This document shows positions 1 to 5,445 of a DNA stretch of 5,445 nucleotides, piece after piece. The notes under the pieces were generated by a model. It ran no database searches and was not told the DNA's origin. It saw only the letters and a list, made by a program, of their open reading frames with translations. The position numbers and the translations under genes were made by a program. The stretch is from contig JALRDC010000020.1 in assembly GCA_023262245.1 (NCBI GenBank), positions 1 to 5,445 on the forward strand, in the 5' to 3' direction. Origin of the DNA: Flavobacteriaceae bacterium. GTDB lineage: Bacteria; Bacteroidota; Bacteroidia; Flavobacteriales; Flavobacteriaceae. How positions within the stretch are numbered: the first letter of the stretch is position 1; every line of letters starts with the position of its first letter.

Positions 1-2
1 GG

Positions 3-227
3 CGGTGTTGCAGGATGGTGAAGGCAAGAACCTTTTTGAGGATAAAAAAAGTTTCGATAGATGGAAAAATTTCAGCTCCAATTACAATTTCTAAAATTGA
101 TGGAGGAAGAAGTACGGGGGTGCCTCAGCTAGAAAAATTTAATGACGAAATATTTATTGTTTGGACAGTTTTTGAAAATGAAAAGAATCAACTCAAAGCG
201 GCCAAGTTAAGATTAGCTAGTCTATAA
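3..227 (+). CDS. C-terminal fragment of a sialidase-like (BNR-repeat) protein, 5' end outside the window
   Basis: The frame is open from the left edge to a TAA at 225-227, so this is probably the last ~74 residues of a longer protein; the ATG at 15 looks internal and not a true start. The readable part has the pattern of the last blade of a sialidase/BNR-type beta-propeller: a basic beta strand followed by VSIDGKISAPITI, then a polar R-S-T-G-V-P-Q segment, a strand with FIVWT, and a short tail rich in K/A/L. I recall that 'R-x-SG-x-P' followed by 'WT' is typical of the C-terminal end of secreted sialidase-like proteins in Bacteroidota and Proteobacteria. No catalytic residues are visible. The first ~12 codons fit this family less well than the neighbouring frame does, so a frameshift near 30-40 is possible. 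The family call is moderate; that the C-terminus is coding is likely. Confidence 0.55.
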   Translation, partial: RCCRMVKARTFLRIKKVSIDGKISAPITISKIDGGRSTGVPQLEKFNDEIFIVWTVFENEKNQLKAAKLRLASL

Positions 228-262
228 TTCACCAACTAGCTTGTTTTTGATTTATTTTCTAG
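215..262 (+). terminator. Possible terminator hairpin between convergent genes
   Basis: AGCTAGT at 215-221 and ACTAGCT at 235-241 are perfect inverted repeats of 7 bases separated by 13 bases. On the plus strand they are followed by a T-rich run (242-259). The hairpin begins inside the last codons of the plus-strand gene and sits in the 51-base gap before the end of the minus-strand fusion gene. The stem has only three G/C pairs, so as an intrinsic terminator it would be weak. In the minus direction no good T tract follows. Function is inferred from position and shape. Confidence 0.35.
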
Positions 263-278
263 AGGGTATTTATTCCTT

Positions 279-3200
279 TTATTTTTCTATCCCCGGCAAT
301 TCGTCTGAAGGAGCAGCTTGTTTCCAAGGGTACTCTTGTTTTTCTTTTGTAGGATATACCTTATCTAATGTTTCAGCTTCATAAACGAAGCCATTTTTGA
401 CGACCAGTGAAACGGTATTGCTATGACGAATATTTTCTAAAGGATTTTTCTCCAGCACAACCAAATCAGCAATTTTTCCTTTGGCAATACTTCCTAAATC
501 ATTGGATAAACCTAAAGCTTCTGCCCCCAAAAGGGTAGCTACTTTTAACATATCATGGTTTGAAATTCCTCCAGCATGCATACTCCATAATTCCCAATGA
601 TAGCCCAGTCCTTGCAATTGCCCATGAGATCCTACTCCGGCAATTCCCCCAGCTTCTACAAGGTCTTTAACAAATACAGCATGATCTTCAAAAACATGCT
701 CTTCTTTCATAAACCATCCAGAATTACGTCTTCTAGATTTAGTATCTAATTCTGATTTTGGAGTAAAGCGATTAATCTTAGGATCTCCTTGCACATCTTC
801 TGTTGCATAAAAATAATTTTCTGCCCAAGGGCCTCCATAGGAGACTAATAGTGTAGGGGTATAGGCGGTTTGCGAAGCAGAAACAAAATCTATAAAATCT
901 TTATAGAGCGGGTATACTGGAAACGAGTGTTCGTGTCCAGGGTACCCGTCTAAGATTTGAGTTATATTTAGCTTAAAGTCAAGGCCCCCTTCTGTAGTTG
1001 GCATCAGTTTTTGTTCTTTAGCTGCTTGAATAATCCACTGACGGTGTTGTCGATTGCCTGTTAAATACATTTTTATTGTTTTGGTATTGTAGTATTTAGA
1101 ATACTGCGTCAATACATCTCTAGCATGCTCTAAACTTTTAATATTATAACCCCAATACCCTACACCGGGTCCAGTTGAATAGATACGAGGTCCAGGAATC
1201 ATTCCTGTCTCTACCATGTCGGCATAAGTAAGTACATCTGTAGTTGCAGTTTGTGGATCTCGGGTTGTAGTTATGCCATAGGCTAAGTTAGCGGCGTATA
1301 CCCATACATGCTTTTTATGTAAACCCCATGCGGGCCACATATGGGCATGGGTATCTACAAATCCAGGGAGTATATATTTTCCTTTCAAATCAAGGACTGT
1401 AGCATTTTCAGGAATTTGAACTTCGTCAATATTTCCAAAAGAGGTTATCCGATTGTCTTGAATCAAAACTGTCCCGTTTTCTATGACCTCTTCTCCTGTC
1501 ATAGTGATGAGGGTAGCGTTGGTTAGCGCTAATATACCTCTAGCAATGGCTCTTTTTGCTTCTACAATTACGTCCATTTCTTTGGCCTGATAGTCTTCTA
1601 TTCCTTCTTGCTCATCTTCTTCAGTAGCAGCGACTTCCTCACTGGTTCCTTCTTTTTCTCCTTCTGTCTTTTTCTTGGCTTCAGCTTCTTCTTTTTGTGT
1701 TTTTTCTACCGCTTCAGCTTTGGTTATATCATACCGGAACAAGGTTTTCCCCAGGGTCCAATACACCACCTGTCCACTAGGGTCCCAACTGGGAAACTGT
1801 CCCCCAAATTTGGTCAGTTTTCTTGAAGGGAATGCAGCTTCTGAAGCCTCTTTCACATTTATTTTAGCGCCCTTCTCTCCAAGGTATGGCACTGTTACTA
1901 CATAAAGATCATTATTGATCTGTGCCAACGCATAAGGTCCTTTTGGTGCTCTTAATAAAGTTGACGCTTTTGAAGGCTTTTTTTGGGGTGCAGTAGGCGT
2001 ATCTGCCAGTAGATGATTTTCATCATATGAAGAACCATATACGGTAATACCATCTACTTGCAGATGTTGTTTTTTATCTGTCCCATCCCAGTTAATGGAA
2101 ACCAAACCTTCTGCAGTATTTAAATAAATCCGCTTATCATTTTGTGCAAAGTGTGGGTTTGAGTAGCCTGCAGCTTTTGTAATCAAGTTGGATTTTCCAG
2201 CACCTTCCCCGTTAAGCCAAATTAAATCTGACTTTTGTTGAAAGGCAGTCGGTCCATCTGCCTCTTTAAATTGTTGCGCAGAACCTTTAAATACAACAAT
2301 TCGATTATCAGGACTCCAAACAGGTTGTGTATAAACCCCTTTTTCTTGCGTCAGTAGTACGGGCTTCGCCTTTTTATCGGTTCGTATTTTATAAACATTC
2401 CCACCCTGATTTTGATCCCAAGTAACAAAGGCAACCTCTTTTCCATTGGGATGCCATGTTGGCATTGACTCTAAAGAAGAAAGCGCTGTTAAACGCCGCG
2501 GTTTTTTATCTGTAAAGGACATAAAGTAGAGTTGGTTTAAAGCAGTAAAAACCATCGAGGAACCGTCTGGCGAAATTTGGGCATCTCTGATTTGGTTTAC
2601 AGAAAAAGTAGCACTGTCATTGACGGGATAATTAAATTTTAGTTGAGGTCCCATTACCAGGGTTTCATTTACTTCAAAAGGAATGGGCGTAGCTTCTCCT
2701 CCGTCAATAGGGATTCGATAAATTTTCCCTCCATAAGAAGCCACTACGGCCTTACTATCTGGCGTAAAAGACATTGCAGGAAGCACGCCTAAAGGGGCTA
2801 TCGATTCTTGTTCGTCACGTTGGACAGGATAGGCGAGCCACGCTTCTTCTTGGGTAAGTAGGTTTCGTTTAATCAATCCAGTTTGATCATTAAAGCGACT
2901 TCCATAAACCAGCCACTTTCCATCTGGAGAAAGTGTGGGTGTAAAGGCCGATCCATAACGAGCGGTCATCACTTCTTTTTTCCCATCTTCACGATCATAA
3001 GTGGCCAATTGGTATTGGGGAAGTCTGGCATTGTATTGCCATGCTCCTCTACGTTCAGAAAACCAGATAAAACGTCCGTCTGCACTAAAGGTAGGCTCAG
3101 AAATTTTAAGATTTTCTGGTTCGTCAATTAATTGACTACCTTCTCCGCCTTCTTTGTGATACAGATGGAGTTTAAAATTTCGAGTTCCTTGGCTTACTAC

Positions 3201-3626
3201 GATATAGTCACCATCGGGTGACCAATCTGCCGATTGCATCTTTGCAGTATTTCCTTTGGTTATTTGAAGGGTGTCTTTTTCTTTTCGATCTATGATCCAT
3301 ACATTATTTCCACCGCTTCTATCAGATAAAAACAAGATGGAATTTCCATCAGGCGCATATTTGGGCTGAGAGTCGAAGGCTAAACCTTGGGTAATGCGGG
3401 TCGCTTTTCCTCCCTCAATGGGCAATTCGTATAAGTCTCCCAATAGATCGAAAATAATTTTTTTCCCACTTGGATGCACATCTACAGCCATCCAAGTTCC
3501 CTCATTGGTATTAATGATTATTTCTCGACTAGCTTCTAATGGAAGCCCTTTGTCTTCTTTTTCACTCTGTGCAAAAACGAGCGTATTTACGGTCAATACT
3601 GCAGTAAAAAGTACTTTGATATTCAT
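279..3626 (-). CDS. Exported TolB-like/PD40 beta-propeller fused to a metal-dependent amidohydrolase
   Basis: This 1115-residue protein starts at an ATG (3624-3626) followed by a signal sequence: MNIK, a hydrophobic stretch, then VFA-QS with likely cleavage near residue 19-20. Residues ~35-635 hold at least ten propeller-blade motifs of the [S/H/A/T/D]-P-[D/S/N]-G type (see the separate repeat entry), as in TolB, DPP4-like peptidases and PD40 proteins. A charged E/K-rich linker (~637-692) leads to an amidohydrolase-superfamily domain (~698-1090). That domain opens with a composite beta-sandwich strand set, then LPGFVDTHAHMW with H760 and H762, K852 in TIKMY, the TTEGG segment (877-881), GHEH (897-900), GSHGQ (999-1003), HWELW (1010-1014), and the usual closing GSIAKGKIADLVVL. 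Known members are annotated as PD40-containing amidohydrolases; relatives such as prolidase and imidazolonepropionase cleave C-N bonds in small molecules or dipeptides. The substrate here is unknown. A periplasmic or envelope location is inferred. It lies 28 bases downstream of the phosphatase gene, probably in one operon. The domain calls are firm; the reaction is not. Confidence 0.93.
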   Translation of the reverse strand: MNIKVLFTAVLTVNTLVFAQSEKEDKGLPLEASREIIINTNEGTWMAVDVHPSGKKIIFDLLGDLYELPIEGGKATRITQGLAFDSQPKYAPDGNSILFLSDRSGGNNVWIIDRKEKDTLQITKGNTAKMQSADWSPDGDYIVVSQGTRNFKLHLYHKEGGEGSQLIDEPENLKISEPTFSADGRFIWFSERRGAWQYNARLPQYQLATYDREDGKKEVMTARYGSAFTPTLSPDGKWLVYGSRFNDQTGLIKRNLLTQEEAWLAYPVQRDEQESIAPLGVLPAMSFTPDSKAVVASYGGKIYRIPIDGGEATPIPFEVNETLVMGPQLKFNYPVNDSATFSVNQIRDAQISPDGSSMVFTALNQLYFMSFTDKKPRRLTALSSLESMPTWHPNGKEVAFVTWDQNQGGNVYKIRTDKKAKPVLLTQEKGVYTQPVWSPDNRIVVFKGSAQQFKEADGPTAFQQKSDLIWLNGEGAGKSNLITKAAGYSNPHFAQNDKRIYLNTAEGLVSINWDGTDKKQHLQVDGITVYGSSYDENHLLADTPTAPQKKPSKASTLLRAPKGPYALAQINNDLYVVTVPYLGEKGAKINVKEASEAAFPSRKLTKFGGQFPSWDPSGQVVYWTLGKTLFRYDITKAEAVEKTQKEEAEAKKKTEGEKEGTSEEVAATEEDEQEGIEDYQAKEMDVIVEAKRAIARGILALTNATLITMTGEEVIENGTVLIQDNRITSFGNIDEVQIPENATVLDLKGKYILPGFVDTHAHMWPAWGLHKKHVWVYAANLAYGITTTRDPQTATTDVLTYADMVETGMIPGPRIYSTGPGVGYWGYNIKSLEHARDVLTQYSKYYNTKTIKMYLTGNRQHRQWIIQAAKEQKLMPTTEGGLDFKLNITQILDGYPGHEHSFPVYPLYKDFIDFVSASQTAYTPTLLVSYGGPWAENYFYATEDVQGDPKINRFTPKSELDTKSRRRNSGWFMKEEHVFEDHAVFVKDLVEAGGIAGVGSHGQLQGLGYHWELWSMHAGGISNHDMLKVATLLGAEALGLSNDLGSIAKGKIADLVVLEKNPLENIRHSNTVSLVVKNGFVYEAETLDKVYPTKEKQEYPWKQAAPSDELPGIEK
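1551..1718 (-). other. Charged low-complexity linker between propeller and amidohydrolase
   Basis: Residues ~637-692 of the fusion protein are almost entirely E, K, A, T, D and Q, with runs such as KEEAEAKKKTEGEKEG and ATEEDEQEG, then a helical-looking stretch (KEMDVIVEAKRAIARG) that runs into the first strand of the amidohydrolase domain. It contains no cysteine or aromatic core apart from one tyrosine. The composition indicates a flexible or helical tether and marks the domain border. It could also be a site of proteolytic separation; that is inference. Confidence 0.7.
1758..3476 (-). repeat. Array of PD40/TolB-type beta-propeller blade motifs inside the fusion protein
   Basis: These are degenerate protein-level repeats, not DNA repeats. 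The blade-turn motif followed by a hydrophobic strand is seen at residues 51 (HPSGKKIIF), 91 (APDGNSILF), 136 (SPDGDYIVV), 181 (SADGRFIWF), 233 (SPDGKWLVY), 288 (TPDSKAVVA), 352 (SPDGSSMVF), 392 (HPNGKEVAF), 438 (SPDNRIVVF), weakly at 494 (AQNDKRIYL), and at 615 (DPSGQVVYW). Spacing is about 40-55 residues in the well-kept part. Between 502 and 615 the motif is lost. The number of blades suggests either two propellers of about six or seven blades (breaking near residue 325-345) or one large irregular one; sequence alone does not decide. Confidence 0.75.
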
Positions 3627-3654
3627 AGGGAGAAAGTTTTAATAATATTCTGTA

Positions 3655-4170
3655 TTATTCTAAAAAAAGAAGTTGAGCACTTACGATATCTCCTATACAT
3701 TGAAGAATATATAGATTTCCATGAGTGCGTTCCTCTATATTGTTATACGTTTTTTTATTTAAAATCATATTGGCCAAATCAGGGGTGGTATTGCTGTGCC
3801 CTACTACCAAAACAGTTTTTCCAAAAGTAGCCTCCTTAAAGTCTGAACTGTAAAGATTTTTTGGGTCGTAATTCTCAATACTAAGTTGATGGTCTTCTGC
3901 GGTGGGTCTTGCTGTTTCTAGTGTCCTATGATAAGAGGTAGAATAAATTTTATCGAAAGCGACTTCTTTAAAAATTTTCTTCCACACCTGTGCGCGCTCT
4001 TTTCCAATTTCCGTTAAATGGGGATCGCGATTGCTTTTATCACTCACCTCTTTTTCTGCATGACGAATAAGGTAGTAGGTAGTTACTTCTTGACCAAAAG
4101 AAGGAGAAACAGAAAATAATAAAATCAGCAGAAGAGTTGATTTAAAGAGAAACTGAATGACCTTTTTCAT
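3655..4170 (-). CDS. Exported histidine phosphatase superfamily protein (phosphoglycerate-mutase-like fold)
   Basis: This 171-residue protein starts at the ATG at 4168-4170, directly followed by a signal sequence: MKK, hydrophobic residues 5-20, and SPSFG-QE with likely cleavage near residue 26. The mature part begins with the family hallmark LIRHAEK (R36, H37, with H37 the expected phospho-accepting histidine). It continues with LTEIGKERA (52-60), the second-arginine motif STSYHRTLETARP (77-89, R82), and VVGHSNT (123-128), whose H125 is the second catalytic histidine. All four expected pocket residues are therefore present. Members with this short, exported, branch-1 form are often of unknown substrate; SixA-like protein phosphatase or small-phosphoester hydrolase activity is possible. 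It ends 28 bases before the propeller-amidohydrolase gene on the same strand, so co-transcription is likely. I see no clear Bacteroidota-type promoter (TTG, then TAnnTTTG) in the 146 bases upstream. Confidence 0.9.
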   Translation of the reverse strand: MKKVIQFLFKSTLLLILLFSVSPSFGQEVTTYYLIRHAEKEVSDKSNRDPHLTEIGKERAQVWKKIFKEVAFDKIYSTSYHRTLETARPTAEDHQLSIENYDPKNLYSSDFKEATFGKTVLVVGHSNTTPDLANMILNKKTYNNIEERTHGNLYILQCIGDIVSAQLLFLE

Positions 4171-4316
4171 AGTCTACGAATCTTAAATAAGAAGTTAATT
4201 TGAAATAAATTTAAACTAAAATCAAACAGAAAGATTGAAAAGTAAAACTTTTAGCGCGGATAAAAAAATGATAGTATTGCGAGATGCTTTTAAAAAATTA
4301 ATTGGTGAATCTGATT
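4171..4316. other. AT-rich intergenic gap, no clear signal
   Basis: These 146 bases separate the membrane-protein gene from the phosphatase gene. They should hold any promoter for the phosphatase/amidohydrolase pair. The best minus-strand match to the Bacteroidota -7 element TAnnTTTG is TCTGTTTG (complement of 4223-4230), but no TTG element is found at the expected distance upstream. A small A/T hairpin (AAAAGT 4238-4243, ACTTTT 4247-4252) is too weak to call a terminator. Confidence 0.4.
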
Positions 4317-4682
4317 TTATGTGATTCGCTTGAGGAGCAAAAAATAGGGGATCAATAATGAAAATCCTAGTACAAAAGAAGTAATAGTGAGCCATACTAT
4401 AGATAATTCGAATAATTCAGTTAACATCCATGATGTGTTTGCGATTAGCCATAGACTTAATAAAATATTTTCTAAGCGTTTAAATTTTGTTGGAGCTGAA
4501 AAAATCAAATATCCAGTTAAAGCAATGGTTGGTAACGCAAAAAGCAAAGAAATAATCTGAAAATACTCTTTATATGCAACAAAGTGGAGTGCTGCAAACC
4601 ACGATGCATCTTTTACAATCCAAAACGGAAAGTGAAGACTTTCCAGGAGTGTAAATTTTTGAGAATTTAAAATTGTTTTAAT
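4317..4682 (-). CDS. Small multi-pass membrane protein, start codon uncertain (possibly ATT or lost)
   Basis: The first conventional start in this frame is a TTG at 4545-4547, giving 76 residues. The frame, however, stays open up to a stop at 4725-4727, and the extra sequence reads like genuine protein. It includes LLESLHFPFWIVKDASWF (complement of about 4596-4649), followed by a hydrophobic segment that would be cut in two by the TTG start. I recall small Bacteroidota membrane proteins of unknown function with a similar 'LH-[IFL]-P-[FL]-W-[LI]-[VI]-KD-x-[CS]-W' opening and a later 'W-I-x-AN-[ST]-x-WM-x-[TA]-E-[LF]-F' segment; the second motif is present here as WLIANTSWMLTELF. About three membrane helices are visible: FQIISLL to YLIF, ILLSLWLIANTSWML, and IVWLTITSFVLGFSLLIPYFLLL. 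I give the start as the ATT at 4680-4682, which yields 121 residues beginning I/M-KTILNSQKF; a CTG at 4704-4706 or 4644-4646 is also possible. There is no ATG, GTG or earlier TTG in frame, so the gene may be decaying. Function unknown. Confidence 0.6.
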   Translation of the reverse strand: MKTILNSQKFTLLESLHFPFWIVKDASWFAALHFVAYKEYFQIISLLFALPTIALTGYLIFSAPTKFKRLENILLSLWLIANTSWMLTELFELSIVWLTITSFVLGFSLLIPYFLLLKRIT

Positions 4683-4724
4683 AAAAAATGATTTTAAAAA
4701 TAACAGAAAATTAAAATAAAAAAA

Positions 4725-4814
4725 CTAGTTATTAATAAATCATTCTATTCTTTTTATGAATGAGGTAATCTTATTTCTTGCCTCTTAAATTATGTATCCT
4801 GGGGTAGCAGTCTA
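4725..4814. other. AT-rich gap between creatininase-like gene and membrane-protein gene
   Basis: I find no gene here. A 7-base imperfect inverted repeat (GAGGTAA 4762-4768 and TTGCCTC 4778-4784, one mismatched or wobble pair) lies downstream of the creatininase-like stop codon, but no T tract follows it in the minus direction. The one minus-strand ATG (4741-4743) runs into a stop after three codons, so it does not supply the missing start of the membrane-protein gene. Confidence 0.35.
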
Positions 4815-5445
4815 TCAATTTTTAATCTTTTCAAAATATTCCTTTTGTAATTCAATTGTTGTTTGATCATTTTTTACAGCTTTGATGGCATTTTGAAGAG
4901 AATTGATTGTATTCTTGGTTACTAATTCCCCTAGTTCTTTTGAAGCAAATTTTGCATCACCAGCATAATGATTGGGATAAGAGGCGTACCACCAAATTGC
5001 AGTATATAAAGTACCTGGAAGATTTAATCTATTTAAATTTTCACCAGATTCATCATCGCTTCGCTCTAATTTTAACAACTCAGGTCTTAAATACATTATT
5101 TCAGAAGCCTCTCTTTCTCCACCATGTTGGTCAGTAGATAAATCTGTCTTTCTAATAGACATCATTTCATCACGGACTTTATCAGTCATATCAGGTTGAA
5201 AAAAATAGACTACATAATCTTTCTTTTTTTCAAGCTGATTTTGAATAAAATATCGAATCATCTGCGGATTTCCCCCATGAGAATTTATAATTATAATTTT
5301 ATTAAAACCATTTCTTGCAATTTCTTCAACAGTAGCCTCTAGTAAATTCATTGCCAGACTTGATGGTAATGAGAATGTCCCATAATGTTGTCTAGCTTCA
5401 TTTATCTGCCCATAAAAATAATCTGGAAACACGACTGCATACTCA
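4815..5445 (-). CDS. Creatininase family protein (creatinine amidohydrolase/MftE-like), N-terminus outside the window
   Basis: The frame is open to the right edge; upstream of the GTG at 5430-5432 it continues with E-Y-A-V, which matches the family strand EYAVVFP, so that GTG is internal and the gene runs out of the window. About 209 residues are visible and end at a TGA (4815-4817). Counting from the GTG codon as residue 1, recognisable family segments are FPDYFYGQINEAR (2-14), the NSHGGN loop (50-55, usually NGHGGN), QHGGEREASEIMYLRPEL (102-119, usually HAGExETS), and the tail motif YPNHYAGDAKFASKELGE (152-169). H52, H103 and E106 are candidates for metal binding or catalysis by family analogy. 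The N-terminal E-x-HGPHLP-type metal motif would lie outside. Family members hydrolyse cyclic or linear amides such as creatinine, or act in cofactor maturation; the substrate here is unknown, and a signal peptide cannot be assessed. The next gene on the strand starts roughly 130 bases further on. Confidence 0.9.
   Translation of the reverse strand, partial: EYAVVFPDYFYGQINEARQHYGTFSLPSSLAMNLLEATVEEIARNGFNKIIIINSHGGNPQMIRYFIQNQLEKKKDYVVYFFQPDMTDKVRDEMMSIRKTDLSTDQHGGEREASEIMYLRPELLKLERSDDESGENLNRLNLPGTLYTAIWWYASYPNHYAGDAKFASKELGELVTKNTINSLQNAIKAVKNDQTTIELQKEYFEKIKN

Noticed and set aside
1341..1905. Plus-strand open frames at 1341-1526, 1608-1826 and 1675-1905
   Set aside because: All lie antisense within the strongly supported fusion gene. 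Their translations (F/S-rich runs opposite the E/K-rich linker) show no family features.
2883..3642. Plus-strand open frames at 2883-3131 and 3394-3642
   Set aside because: They are antisense to the beta-propeller coding region, have no recognisable motifs and no leader signals, and are best explained as shadows.
4223..4230. TCTGTTTG (minus strand) as a Bacteroidota -7 promoter element for the phosphatase operon
   Set aside because: It matches seven of eight positions counting the two free bases, but there is no TTG element at the expected upstream distance.
4238..4252. AAAAGT/ACTTTT inverted repeat as a terminator of the membrane-protein gene
   Set aside because: The stem is six pairs with only one G/C pair and a 3-base loop, and no clear U tract follows; this arises easily by chance in such AT-rich sequence.
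4762..4784. GAGGTAA/TTGCCTC hairpin as a terminator of the creatininase-like gene
   Set aside because: It contains a C-A mismatch in the minus-strand transcript and no T tract follows in that direction.
4907..5137. Plus-strand open frame of 76 codons
   Set aside because: It is antisense to the creatininase-like gene, whose own frame carries the conserved HGGN and HGGE motifs.
5430..5432. GTG as the start of the creatininase-family gene
   Set aside because: The frame continues upstream as EYAV, matching the family's EYAVVFP strand, and the essential N-terminal metal motif would be missing; the gene extends beyond the window.

Overview
The window looks like a piece of a Bacteroidota chromosome, most likely a flavobacterium or close relative. 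The evidence is the low G+C, the coding sequences with AT-rich leaders and no strong Shine-Dalgarno sites, and the gene content: a sialidase-like (BNR) protein, a secreted propeller-amidohydrolase fusion and a creatininase-family amidohydrolase are all common in that group. This assignment rests on recognised family style and not on a marker gene.

Layout from left to right. At 1-227 on the plus strand lies the C-terminal end of a gene that starts outside the window, probably a sialidase-like/BNR-repeat protein. It converges on the main gene of the window, with a short palindromic hairpin between them. The minus strand carries everything else. From its 5' side (the right) these are: a creatininase-family protein cut off by the right edge (4815-5445); a small conserved-looking membrane protein whose start is hard to place (4317 to about 4682); a small exported histidine phosphatase (3655-4170); and a 1115-residue exported protein that joins a long TolB-like/PD40 beta-propeller region to a C-terminal metal-dependent amidohydrolase domain (279-3626).

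The phosphatase and the fusion protein are 28 bases apart, co-oriented, and both carry N-terminal signal sequences. They probably form one transcription unit acting in the periplasm or at the envelope. The membrane protein and the creatininase homologue lie upstream, separated by longer AT-rich gaps (about 146 and 90 or more bases). That block is clearly more AT-rich than the fusion gene, so it may have a different history.

I see no tRNA, rRNA, CRISPR array, insertion sequence or phage gene. Nothing here amounts to a convincing undescribed system. The points most worth a second look are the membrane-protein gene with a missing conventional start, the non-canonical metal-site residues of the fused amidohydrolase, and a possible frameshift at the left edge.
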